Source of the DNA: HGM10611 sp964384805
Lineage (GTDB): Bacteria > Bacillota_I > Bacilli_A > ML615J-28 > CAG-313
Direction of reading: 5' to 3'
Assembly (NCBI GenBank): GCA_964384805.1
Contig: CAYLLO010000036.1
Coordinates: forward strand, 1 to 13,430
DNA length: 13,430 bases
This document shows positions 5,811-13,429 of this stretch, in pieces (position 1 is the stretch's first letter; each line of letters starts with the position of its first letter). A program made the position numbers and the translations under genes. The notes under the pieces were generated by a model. That model was not told the origin of the DNA, searched no databases, and was given only the letters and a program-made list of their open reading frames with translations.

Positions 5811-8062
5811 ATTTTTTTACCTCTTTTCTTTTTTTTACCAGTCTTATGTTTTATTGTCTTTAATCTTAGAGAATTTAAAACTACACAAATAGAACTAAGA
5901 CTCATCATTAGTGATCCAATCATTGGAGTAATAATAATTCCCAAAGGAACAAGTACTCCTGCTGCCACTGGAATACAAATGGCATTATAGAAAAATGCCC
6001 AAAAAAGATTAATTTTTATAATATCAATCGTCTTTTTGCTTAAATTAATTGCTTCAACAATATGCATTAAATCTTGTCCAATTATTACAATATCAGCACT
6101 GTCGATAGCAATATCGGTACCATCACCAATTGCCATTCCTACATCAGCAGCTGTAAGTGCAACAGCATCATTAATTCCATCTCCCACCATTAAAACTTTA
6201 CCATTTTTACGTAAAGATTCTACAACATTTTGTTTATCTTCTGGCATCGCTTCCGCATAGCATTCATCAATACCTAAGTTATTAGCTAGTGCTGTTACAA
6301 CATTCTTATTATCTCCACTTAAAAGGACCGTTTTCAAGTTCATTTCTTGTAAAGTTTTAATAAGCTGAGCACTTTGCTCTTTTACTTCATCATTAAATGT
6401 AACAATTCCTAATAACTCTTGATTACAAGCAACCATTATTTTGGTAAAATCTTCACTACTTTCAGATATTACTATTCCATTATCCAATAATAATTTAGGA
6501 TTACCAACATAGTATTTATTATTCCCTAAAGTAGCAATTATTCCTAAACCTGGTTTTTCAATTATAGTATCAAATTCGTAAATTTTGGTAACGTCTTTTC
6601 GGACTTTATCACAAAAACTACTCGCTAATGGATGATTACTACTTTGTTCAACACTGTAAGTTATGTTAATTAATTCTTGATAACCCATTTTAAATGTTTT
6701 AATATTTCTAACGGTTAGCATTCCTTTTGTTAACGTTCCGGTTTTATCAAAAACAATGTTTTTTACATCTTTTAAAATTTCTAAACAAGTACTATTGCGA
6801 ATTAATATTCCATTGCTAGCGGCAGTACCTGAAGCTACCATAACTCCTAAAGGTGTCGCAAGTCCCAAAGCACAAGGACAAGAAATTACTAAAACGGAAA
6901 TGGCATGTTCAAATATCTTAGAACTATCAATAAATGCCCAAATAATAGCAGTTAAAGCGGCAATTCCTATTACTACAGGTACAAATATTCGTGCTACTTT
7001 ATCTACAATTTTCGATATAGGCATCTTAGAATTACTTGCTTCTTCAACTAATTTAATAATTTTAGAAATTGAACTATCTTCATAAGTATGTGTAACTTCA
7101 ATTACAATCGTACCCGAAATATTTAAGGTGCCTGCTAAAACACTGTCTCCAAGTTTTTTATATAATGGTATACTTTCTCCTGTCAAACTTGCTGAATTAA
7201 TACTTGTTTCCCCTTCTACTACTATTCCATCTAGTGGTATTTGCATTCCTGGTTTAATCATTACGTATGCTTTTTCTAAAACTTTTTCTATTGGAGTTAT
7301 AACATAATCATTATTTTTTTTGACTAAAACTTCTGAGGGAGTTAAATTAATCAATTTAGCAATTGCATCAGTAGTTTTCTTTTTAGATGAACTTTCAAAA
7401 TATTTTCCTATTGATACAAAAGTTAAAATTGACCCTGCAGATTCAAAATAATATTGTTCATATGTTTTATTTACTAATTCAAAATCTTTGTTTATCCATC
7501 CCACCAAAGACTCAACAATAGTCACAATACCATAGATTAAGCTTGCAATTGCGCCAATCGCAATCAATGAGTCCATATTGGGATTACATTTTATTAAATG
7601 TTTAAAACCTCTTATAAAGTAACCAAAATTCAAAATAATAATTGGAATTACTAGTATTAATTGAATCAATCCTAAATAAAAACTACTTGATAATCTCATA
7701 TATGTAGGATGATGTAGAAATTTTGGAATTGGTAACCCTATCATATGTCCCATTGAAACATACATTAAAATAATCAAAATAATAACAGATATAATAAGTT
7801 TGATTTTTTTATTACTAATTTCTTTAACCTTTTCTTCTTTTTTCGTTAAAGAAGCTCCATAACCGATTTCTTTTACTTTTTGGATTATTAACTGAATATT
7901 ACAAAAATCTTCATTATATTCAACAATCATCGTATTAGTCACTAAACTAACTGTACAATGTAAAACTCCGGGCATTTTACTAATAACTCGTTCAATAAAA
8001 GCACTACATGCACTACAAGTCATACCAGTAATATAAAATTTTTTATTAGTTATTTTATTCAT
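5807..8062 (-). CDS. copA: Copper-exporting P1B-type ATPase
   Basis: This 751-residue protein has one N-terminal HMA domain (GMTCSAC, Cys16 and Cys19), then membrane helices and the full P-type ATPase set: TGES (294-297, actuator domain), CPC (395-397, transmembrane metal site), DKTGT (439-443, phosphorylated Asp), HP (477-478, nucleotide domain) and GDGIND (627-632). The last helices carry YN (692-693) and M-x-x-S-S (720-724), the Cu(I)-type P1B-1 signature. It should pump Cu(I) (or Ag(I)) out of the cytoplasm. The Lys/Arg-rich tail is probably cytoplasmic. The start at 8062 is preceded by AGGTGA at 8070-8075. No CsoR or CopY gene lies nearby, so the copper sensor must be elsewhere. The operon continues into copZ, a cyclophilin and an alcohol dehydrogenase. 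Confidence 0.96.
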   Translation of the reverse strand: MNKITNKKFYITGMTCSACSAFIERVISKMPGVLHCTVSLVTNTMIVEYNEDFCNIQLIIQKVKEIGYGASLTKKEEKVKEISNKKIKLIISVIILIILMYVSMGHMIGLPIPKFLHHPTYMRLSSSFYLGLIQLILVIPIIILNFGYFIRGFKHLIKCNPNMDSLIAIGAIASLIYGIVTIVESLVGWINKDFELVNKTYEQYYFESAGSILTFVSIGKYFESSSKKKTTDAIAKLINLTPSEVLVKKNNDYVITPIEKVLEKAYVMIKPGMQIPLDGIVVEGETSINSASLTGESIPLYKKLGDSVLAGTLNISGTIVIEVTHTYEDSSISKIIKLVEEASNSKMPISKIVDKVARIFVPVVIGIAALTAIIWAFIDSSKIFEHAISVLVISCPCALGLATPLGVMVASGTAASNGILIRNSTCLEILKDVKNIVFDKTGTLTKGMLTVRNIKTFKMGYQELINITYSVEQSSNHPLASSFCDKVRKDVTKIYEFDTIIEKPGLGIIATLGNNKYYVGNPKLLLDNGIVISESSEDFTKIMVACNQELLGIVTFNDEVKEQSAQLIKTLQEMNLKTVLLSGDNKNVVTALANNLGIDECYAEAMPEDKQNVVESLRKNGKVLMVGDGINDAVALTAADVGMAIGDGTDIAIDSADIVIIGQDLMHIVEAINLSKKTIDIIKINLFWAFFYNAICIPVAAGVLVPLGIIITPMIGSLMMSLSSICVVLNSLRLKTIKHKTGKKKKRGKKI

Positions 8063-8081
8063 ACAAACTTCACCTATTAAG

Positions 8082-8090
8082 AGTTTACCA
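8082..8090 (-). promoter_or_regulatory. Weak extended -10 candidate for copA
   Basis: On the minus strand TGG-TAAACT (8082-8090) lies just upstream of the copA ribosome site. The -35 at 17 bp is not recognisable. A promoter must lie between the terminator at 8126 and the copA start if that terminator is efficient, and this is the best match I see. AAACT/AGTTT (8065-8069 and 8082-8086) forms a small inverted repeat around the ribosome site. No CopY-type TACAnnTGTA box is present. Confidence 0.25.
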
Positions 8091-8121
8091 TATTTTTTTA
8101 AAAAATAAATAAAAAATGCAC

Positions 8122-8144
8122 AAAAAAGGGGAAATTTTCCCCTT
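8122..8144 (-). terminator. Strong rho-independent terminator of the SDR/transglutaminase unit
   Basis: Read on the minus strand, AAGGGGA pairs with TCCCCTT across a short AATTT-type centre (8126-8144), followed by a run of T (complement of A at 8122-8127). It begins one base after the transglutaminase stop codon. Its four G-C pairs make it the most GC-rich hairpin in the window, and it separates this unit from copA. Confidence 0.85.
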
Positions 8145-8145
8145 A

Positions 8146-10116
8146 TTACTTTTTAAATGATTTTATTAATAATGTGTTATTTTCTAAAAAAGAACCATCA
8201 TAATTAGTAATAGGTAAAACAGAACTTACTCCAGCATATTGAATAGCTTCTAATAAAGCGGCATCTAATGATTCGCCATAATCAAAATTTATACGCATAT
8301 CTATGGTAGTATTTTCATAAAAATTAGTAGTATACCACTTAATTATGATATTTAGTTCATTTTGAGAAGTAATATTAAAATCATATTGATATCCATCATA
8401 TTCAAAAAACATTTCTTGATAAATATCATATTCTCCATAAGCAACAAAATCAGTATATGTTGTTGCTACAAACTTACTACCATAAAAATCATCATTGGTA
8501 AATAAATAATTATGATTTAACAGTTCATTACCTGAGGCTATTGTTCCTCCACTTGTTACATCAACAACATACCACATATTGTTAATACACACTTTATTCC
8601 AAGCATGAGCATATGACTTATCAATCGTATATCCTCTAACTCTAATTGCTTCAATACCTTCAATTCGACATAATAATACAAATGCTTTAGCAAGTCCATC
8701 ACAAACTGCTCTTTGATCTAAGAATACACCTTCTAGATATAATCCACGATATTTCCGTAAATTATCAACATCTTCACTAATATAATCTTTTAGTCTTTTA
8801 TCATAAGTAATATTAATCACTAACCAATCATATATTGCATGAACTTTTTCATAATCCGTCATATTATTTGATATAATATTTCTTAAAATATATTTAGCTT
8901 CCTCATAGATTTTCTTAGTATCATTAATTTGATCTATATCATTATCAAAAAGAGGTTTATAACCCCGTTCAACTACATAATATAATTGTTCGGAGTTAGA
9001 AACTTTATAACTATTTGTAAGTTTTTCAATTGCAAAATCATTAAAAGCTGGACTACGGCCATTTTCTAAAATATTTTCTACGTTTTCTAATTGGTAGTAA
9101 AGGTCTGTTAAAGAAGCCTTTGTTGTAGCCTCTTCTTCAATTTCTAAACTAACAAACAAAGAGTTTCCTTTACGATAACTCTTAATTTCTACAATGGAAT
9201 CCAACATTACATCCTCTAATGCTTTTTTTAAAATACTTTGAGTATTATCCATTTCATAATTAATAATTAATTCTGTCTCTTTTGTTATTTGATGAAAAAC
9301 CATATATTCTAAATAATCTACTAAATCTTGATAATTATTGATAACATTAGGAAACTCATTATCAATTAAATTATCTAGAAATCCTAAATCAACATTCTTT
9401 ATTTTTTCAAAACGACCATATAATTTAATACTTTCTTCTGGCATACGATGAAAGGTGTATACTTCTTGAAATAAATGGTCTTTATACCATACAATTATTT
9501 CCCCATCTTTCATATTTTCAAAACTAATAATCGGTGCTGTAATTAATTCTCCAGGAACGCCTTTTAATGTCTCAAATTCGATCCCTTCAACATTGCTAAA
9601 AGTAATCGTTGAATACCAAATACCAGTTAATTCAACATTATAAGCAGGCATTGTTTCATTACTAAATAAAACACCTTGATAAAACCAGCCAACAAACTCA
9701 TATCCTTCCCTGATTGGTATTTCAAATTCCGCAAGTTTAGCACCATATTCATAAGTTAAAGGCTCAATAACTGTCTCTGAATTCGTTCTAAACGTAATCG
9801 TATAGCGATTAATAGTATATATTGCTTTATATATTTCATCTTTCGTAACTAAATCAAAACTAGCATTGTTATCCCAACCAATAAAAGTGTAACCTTCTTT
9901 TAAAGGCACATTAGGTTCTTCTACCTTATTGCCACGTAAAACTTCTTTTTTTATAATGGTACCATCAATATCAAAGGTAATAGTGACATATGCTTCACTA
10001 TTAATTTTAAATACTGTTTTATATATATACATTCCTCCAAATAAGGAAATTAAGATTATTAATAAAGCTATTATTTTTTTCAAAATATCACCTCTTTGTA
10101 TTTTAAATTTTATCAT
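8146..10116 (-). CDS. Membrane-anchored transglutaminase-like protein with InlB-type B-repeats
   Basis: The longest form has 656 residues. A hydrophobic signal or anchor helix (about 14-34, after ILKK) has no lipobox. Three Listeria-Bacteroides/InlB B-type repeats follow: about 44-100 (REGY-like KEGYTFIGW), 104-167 (REGYEFVGW) and a divergent third at 169-236. After a helical linker, a transglutaminase-like domain (about 418-525) carries the Cys-His-Asp triad: Cys472 in RAVCDGLAKAF, His504 in SYAHAWNKV and Asp519 in WYVVDVT. Such domains act as cysteine proteases, peptidases or crosslinking enzymes; which one is unknown. It should sit outside the cell. Two starts are possible. ATG at 10116 has AAGGAGG only 4 bases away. 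TTG at 10083 has GAGGTGAT at 10087-10094 with a 7-base gap and would give a cleaner MKK-type signal sequence. The gene follows the SDR gene by 38 bases. Confidence 0.88.
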   Translation of the reverse strand: MIKFKIQRGDILKKIIALLIILISLFGGMYIYKTVFKINSEAYVTITFDIDGTIIKKEVLRGNKVEEPNVPLKEGYTFIGWDNNASFDLVTKDEIYKAIYTINRYTITFRTNSETVIEPLTYEYGAKLAEFEIPIREGYEFVGWFYQGVLFSNETMPAYNVELTGIWYSTITFSNVEGIEFETLKGVPGELITAPIISFENMKDGEIIVWYKDHLFQEVYTFHRMPEESIKLYGRFEKIKNVDLGFLDNLIDNEFPNVINNYQDLVDYLEYMVFHQITKETELIINYEMDNTQSILKKALEDVMLDSIVEIKSYRKGNSLFVSLEIEEEATTKASLTDLYYQLENVENILENGRSPAFNDFAIEKLTNSYKVSNSEQLYYVVERGYKPLFDNDIDQINDTKKIYEEAKYILRNIISNNMTDYEKVHAIYDWLVINITYDKRLKDYISEDVDNLRKYRGLYLEGVFLDQRAVCDGLAKAFVLLCRIEGIEAIRVRGYTIDKSYAHAWNKVCINNMWYVVDVTSGGTIASGNELLNHNYLFTNDDFYGSKFVATTYTDFVAYGEYDIYQEMFFEYDGYQYDFNITSQNELNIIIKWYTTNFYENTTIDMRINFDYGESLDAALLEAIQYAGVSSVLPITNYDGSFLENNTLLIKSFKK

Positions 10117-10154
10117 AAAACCTCCTTTTTAACAAACGTTTTATAAATTAAAAA

Positions 10155-10958
10155 TTACTCTAAAGCATAAGTTTTTTTAACAATCTTAAATAACCATTTT
10201 TTAGGAATAATTCTAGAAACTAAATAAAAAATTTTATTTTTTACTCCTACCACTACTAATATTTTAGGCCGTTCTTTAACTAACTCTCGATAAACAACTT
10301 TAGCAACTTTTTCAGGTCTCATACCTTTTTGCTCCATTTTTTCTAAACTTTTTACCGCATTGCTGAGTCTACCATATTCTGAGGCATGACTATTATTAAT
10401 TCTTCTTTTAAAAGTAAAAGCGGTTTTTGTCCCTCCTGGTAAAACACTTGTCACATAAATATTTTGTTGATTAAATTCTAAATTAGCTGTAAAAGCTAAG
10501 GTATCAACTGCGGCCTTACTTGAAGAATAGAAAGTATCATATGCAATCGGAATACTAGAGCCTAAAGAACTAATAATAATAATTCTTCCTTTTTTATGAT
10601 TCTTCATAAACGGAATAACGCTTTTAATACTTTCAACAATACTAAAAAAATTTACTTCAAATAAATACCGATACTCATTTTTTTTCGTATATTCAAATGG
10701 TATTGCCATACTACAACCAGCACTATAAATTAATACCGCTATATGTTCTTCTTTTTTACCAATTTCTGTAATAGTTTTCCGCAAATTATCATCATTAATA
10801 ACGTCACAAATATGGTTCTTAACTCGGGGATTTAAACTAGCATGTCTAGATATTTGGTGAACGATATAGTTTTTATTAAGTAATAAATCAACAATACTAT
10901 CTCCTATGCCACTTGAACCTCCTATAACAATTGCTACTTCTTTGGTTTTAATTTCCAT
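10155..10958 (-). CDS. Short-chain dehydrogenase/reductase (classical SDR)
   Basis: This 267-residue NAD(P)-dependent oxidoreductase has a Rossmann fold. The nucleotide loop is GGSSGIG at 13-19 and the acidic CDV at 51-53 would contact the adenine. The usual NNAG is altered to YSAG (78-81). The catalytic set is N103, S131 (IISS), Y144 and K148 (YSSSK), and PGG-T at 174-177 follows as in the family. The C-terminus (about 231-265) is hydrophobic and basic and could touch the membrane. The substrate is unknown; long C-terminal types are often lipid, sterol or acyl-ketone reductases. GAGGTGAT lies nine bases before the ATG. A terminator stands directly upstream, so a promoter must lie in 10959-11017, but I find only AT-rich DNA with no clear hexamers. 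It is probably cotranscribed with the transglutaminase gene. Confidence 0.9.
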   Translation of the reverse strand: MEIKTKEVAIVIGGSSGIGDSIVDLLLNKNYIVHQISRHASLNPRVKNHICDVINDDNLRKTITEIGKKEEHIAVLIYSAGCSMAIPFEYTKKNEYRYLFEVNFFSIVESIKSVIPFMKNHKKGRIIIISSLGSSIPIAYDTFYSSSKAAVDTLAFTANLEFNQQNIYVTSVLPGGTKTAFTFKRRINNSHASEYGRLSNAVKSLEKMEQKGMRPEKVAKVVYRELVKERPKILVVVGVKNKIFYLVSRIIPKKWLFKIVKKTYALE

Positions 10959-11013
10959 TATAAATCACCTCAATTTTATTTTTTACCAAATAAGGAAAAA
11001 TATGAATATAAAA

Positions 11014-11051
11014 TAAAAAATCTACTCAAAATCATCATTTTAAGTAGATTT
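11014..11051 (-). terminator. Rho-independent terminator of the YwaF-like gene
   Basis: AAATCTACT (11018-11026) pairs with AGTAGATTT (11043-11051). After a one-base mismatch, AAAAT (11028-11032) pairs with ATTTT (11037-11041), leaving a 4-base loop. On the minus strand the hairpin exits into TTTTTATTTT. It begins three bases after the stop codon of the upstream gene. Confidence 0.88.
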
Positions 11052-11054
11052 CTT

Positions 11055-11819
11055 TTAAATAACTTCTTTAATCTTAAATTTTTTTCTAAACAAATTAAAT
11101 AAATTATATCCCTCTAAGCTAATAAAGAATGTCCCAAAATTTTGACAAACAGAAAGGATTAATGGATATAGTTTACCAGTATAATTATATAAAATTTCGA
11201 GGATTGGATTATTAGAATAATTTGCTAAAAACATATAATTAGTACCTAAATAATAATTAGCAATATAAGAAATACCGCAAAAAATACTCGTAATTAAAAT
11301 ATATCCTAACCAATCTCTAAGTTGAGGATTTATTAACTTATGATAAACAATAAAGAATCCCATATAAATCATTATTATATGATAAAACATACTATGGAAA
11401 GTAATAAAGTGAAAAGCAGGGTAACGACCAATAGAAGTTGTTGGAAAAACTAAATAAACAATTCCTCCAATTATTCCCCCATAAAAAATAAATGTTAAAG
11501 CTAATTGCTGAAGTTGACCTTTAGCAAAACCTGCAAATAAACTTAAAGGAATGAATAAACTACAAAACCATAAAGGTAAATAATTATACCAATTGGCATA
11601 TCTACCTACTTCAATTCCCCAAATTGTTTTAATTATTTCCATTATTAGAATAATTATTGATATTATTTTAACTACTTTTAGGGGATTATTTATTTTATTT
11701 TTAATTGTCTTGAAAATTAAAAAACTTAATACTAATAAACATAGTCCAATAATTAGTAAATGTTCTAAAGAAAATAGCCCTGCAGCAGGATATTCTCCAG
11801 ATTCAGCAAAAAACTTCAT
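11055..11819 (-). CDS. YwaF/TIGR02206-type integral membrane protein
   Basis: About 254 residues with six to seven hydrophobic helices. Marks of the TIGR02206/YwaF/TMEM164-like family include FSLEHLLIIG near the N-terminus, LPLWFCSLFIPL in the middle, FHSMFYHIIMIYMG in helix 5 and GTNYMFL near the C-terminal third. The conserved His, Cys and Asn residues lie in or at the membrane and suggest an acyl- or lipid-active site, but no reaction is proven for bacterial members. An in-frame ATG at 11834 adds five residues but has no ribosome site at usable distance. The ATG at 11819 has AGGTGAG at 11823-11829 with ideal spacing, so I use it. The gene appears monocistronic, with its own terminator. Confidence 0.85.
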   Translation of the reverse strand: MKFFAESGEYPAAGLFSLEHLLIIGLCLLVLSFLIFKTIKNKINNPLKVVKIISIIILIMEIIKTIWGIEVGRYANWYNYLPLWFCSLFIPLSLFAGFAKGQLQQLALTFIFYGGIIGGIVYLVFPTTSIGRYPAFHFITFHSMFYHIIMIYMGFFIVYHKLINPQLRDWLGYILITSIFCGISYIANYYLGTNYMFLANYSNNPILEILYNYTGKLYPLILSVCQNFGTFFISLEGYNLFNLFRKKFKIKEVI

Positions 11820-12011
11820 TAACTCACCTAGCATAATTAAATTGTATTTTAATTACACATCTCCTTTAATTAAATATATAGTCTTTTTAATCAACATTTT
11901 TTACCGAGTTACAACAATGCGACAATTTAGATAACTAAAATTAAATAAACTTTTAAAATTTACCTTCTTTATATCATCCTTGAAATGCTATCACATCTTT
12001 TTTACTATATG

Positions 12012-12035
12012 GAAAATATCAAACATAATATTTTC
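12012..12035. repeat. 8-bp inverted repeat GAAAATAT/ATATTTTC
   Basis: The arms at 12012-12019 and 12028-12035 are exact complements around an 8-base loop that contains most of the direct-repeat unit CAAACATAATAT. No T-run follows in either direction. Confidence 0.35.
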
Positions 12036-12082
12036 ACTCATCTCAACTTTTGTAAAACTATTGTATAACTCAAACATAATAT
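12019..12082. repeat. Direct repeat TCAAACATAATAT, two copies
   Basis: The 13-bp unit occurs exactly at 12019-12031 and 12070-12082, 51 bp apart, about five helical turns. It lies 190-250 bp upstream of the YwaF-like gene. It could be a pair of protein sites, but the DNA is so AT-rich that chance is a real alternative. Confidence 0.35.
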
Positions 12083-12227
12083 GATTAATCAAAAAAACAA
12101 ATTAATAAAAAACTAAACTAGTAATTTAATTCATTTTTTTATCAAAAATTTCCTATATTTTATCAATAATTATATCAGCAATTAATACTTAAAAACTTAA
12201 TAATCCTAAGACTTAAAGTATTTCAAG

Positions 12228-12245
12228 AAGTTTGATAACAAACTT
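12228..12245. repeat. Perfect 7-bp hairpin with tetraloop downstream of asnA
   Basis: AAGTTTG (12228-12234) and CAAACTT (12239-12245) pair exactly around a 4-base loop, about 140 bases after the asnA stop. No T-run follows on the leftward side, so it is not a standard terminator. It may protect the 3' end of the asnA mRNA or be chance. Confidence 0.35.
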
Positions 12246-12385
12246 ATAATTAGATTCCATTTATATTTTTTTAAATATAATATTCCCTCATCTATTCATT
12301 TTTATAATTATTTAACCGCAATATTTTCTTCTATTTTAATAGTAAAAATACTTTTTTTATGACTTTTTTTCTTATAAAACCCTTC

Positions 12386-13396
12386 TTACAGCAGATGAAT
12401 GTTATTTTTCTTCATCAACTCTATTTCATCTTCTGGCCAAACTGATGCTTGTACTTCTCCGATGTGGGCTTTTTTCAAAAAGAACATGCACATTCTTGAT
12501 TGTCCAATTCCCCCACCGATTGTAAGAGGTAATTTTTCATTTAAAATATCTTGAGAATAAGGGGATAAAAGTTTATATTGTTCATTTTTATATTCAATTT
12601 GTTTAACTAAAGATTCCTTATTTACTCTTATTCCCATTGAAGAAATTTCTAAAGAAATTCCTAGTTCATCATACCAAAGTAAAATATCACCATTTAAATT
12701 CCAATCATCATAATCACTTGCCCGACCATCATGTGGAAGTCCATTAGTAAGGGGCCAACCTATTTGATAAATGAATACCGCTTTATATTTTTCAGCAATT
12801 GCATCTTCACGTTCTTTAGTTGTTTTATTAGGATATATTTTTTCCAATTCACTAGTTGAAATAAATGTAATATCATCAGGTAAAGTAATTTTCAAAATAG
12901 GATATGCTTCCAAAACAACATCTTTAGTTGCTAATAACGCTTTATATATTTTTCGTACTACTTCTTTTAAATAATTCAAATTACGATCTTCAACCTTGAT
13001 AATTTTTTCCCAATCCCATTGATCAACGTAAAGAGAGTGAATATTATCTAATTCTTCAAATGGGCGAATTGCATTCATATCTGTATATAAACCATATTCT
13101 TCCTCAAAATGATATTTAGCTAACGCATTACGTTTCCATTTAGCTAAAGATTGAACAATTTCTAAATTACGATTTTGTAAATCTATTGCGTTAAAGGTTA
13201 CTGCCTTTTCAAATCCATTTAAATTATCATTTAAGCCAGTCTCTGGCTCTACAAATAGAGGAGCCGAAACCCTAATTAATTTCAATTGTTCTTGTAATCG
13301 TAATTCAAAAGTATCTTTAACAAGTTTAATTGCAATCTCTGTGTCAATTAAATTTAAAAGTGATTGATAATTGTCTTTTACTAATACTCTACGCAT
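12386..13396 (-). CDS. asnA: Aspartate-ammonia ligase (asparagine synthetase A)
   Basis: This 336-residue protein is the normal length of AsnA. The enzyme makes asparagine from aspartate, ammonia and ATP in the cytoplasm and has the fold of a class II aminoacyl-tRNA synthetase. Conserved stretches are VSAPLFV (43-49), SLAKWKR (83-89), HSLYVDQWDWE (120-130), PHDGRASDYDDWNLNGD (221-237) and GGGIGQSR (294-301), whose Arg is the motif-3-type ATP-binding residue. No key segment is missing. The start at 13396 has GGAGG seven bases upstream. The extended -10 at 13421-13429 leaves a leader of only about 20 bases, so no T-box or other leader control fits. It is separated from the next leftward gene by about 560 bp and looks monocistronic. 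Confidence 0.96.
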   Translation of the reverse strand: MRRVLVKDNYQSLLNLIDTEIAIKLVKDTFELRLQEQLKLIRVSAPLFVEPETGLNDNLNGFEKAVTFNAIDLQNRNLEIVQSLAKWKRNALAKYHFEEEYGLYTDMNAIRPFEELDNIHSLYVDQWDWEKIIKVEDRNLNYLKEVVRKIYKALLATKDVVLEAYPILKITLPDDITFISTSELEKIYPNKTTKEREDAIAEKYKAVFIYQIGWPLTNGLPHDGRASDYDDWNLNGDILLWYDELGISLEISSMGIRVNKESLVKQIEYKNEQYKLLSPYSQDILNEKLPLTIGGGIGQSRMCMFFLKKAHIGEVQASVWPEDEIELMKKNNIHLL

Positions 13397-13420
13397 AATT
13401 ATGCCTCCAATAACGCATTT

Positions 13421-13429
13421 ATTATAGCA
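13421..13429 (-). promoter_or_regulatory. Extended -10 of the asnA promoter
   Basis: On the minus strand TGC-TATAAT (13421-13429) is a perfect -10 with TGN extension, 24 bases before the asnA ATG. The -35 lies outside the window. Transcription should begin near 13414. Confidence 0.6.

Larger units (their letters stand above)
11820..12385. other. AT-rich non-coding region between asnA and the YwaF-like gene
   Basis: About 560 bases hold no credible gene. The longest leftward frame with an ATG is about 16 codons and lacks a ribosome site. Visible structure: a 13-bp direct repeat (12019-12031 and 12070-12082), a hairpin GAAAATAT/ATATTTTC (12012-12035), a tight hairpin AAGTTTG-ATAA-CAAACTT (12228-12245) and leftward extended -10 candidates such as TGA-TATAAT (12169-12177). 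An orphan AAAGGAG-type site near 11862-11868 precedes no start codon at usable distance. I see no clear terminator after asnA. Confidence 0.55.

Noticed and set aside
6756..7085. 109-codon open frame on the plus strand inside copA
   Set aside because: It is antisense to the CPC/DKTGT core of copA, has no ribosome site and resembles no family.
11593..11934. 113-codon open frame on the plus strand across the start of the YwaF-like gene
   Set aside because: It is antisense to a well supported membrane protein gene; its hydrophobicity is a mirror of the coding strand and no ribosome site is seen.
12261..12280. Perfect palindrome TTATATTT/AAATATAA
   Set aside because: The arms are only A and T with a T-only loop; such palindromes are expected by chance at this base composition and no T-run follows.
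13397..13420. T-box or riboswitch control of asnA
   Set aside because: The extended -10 lies 24 bases before the start codon, leaving no room for a structured leader unless another promoter lies beyond the window.
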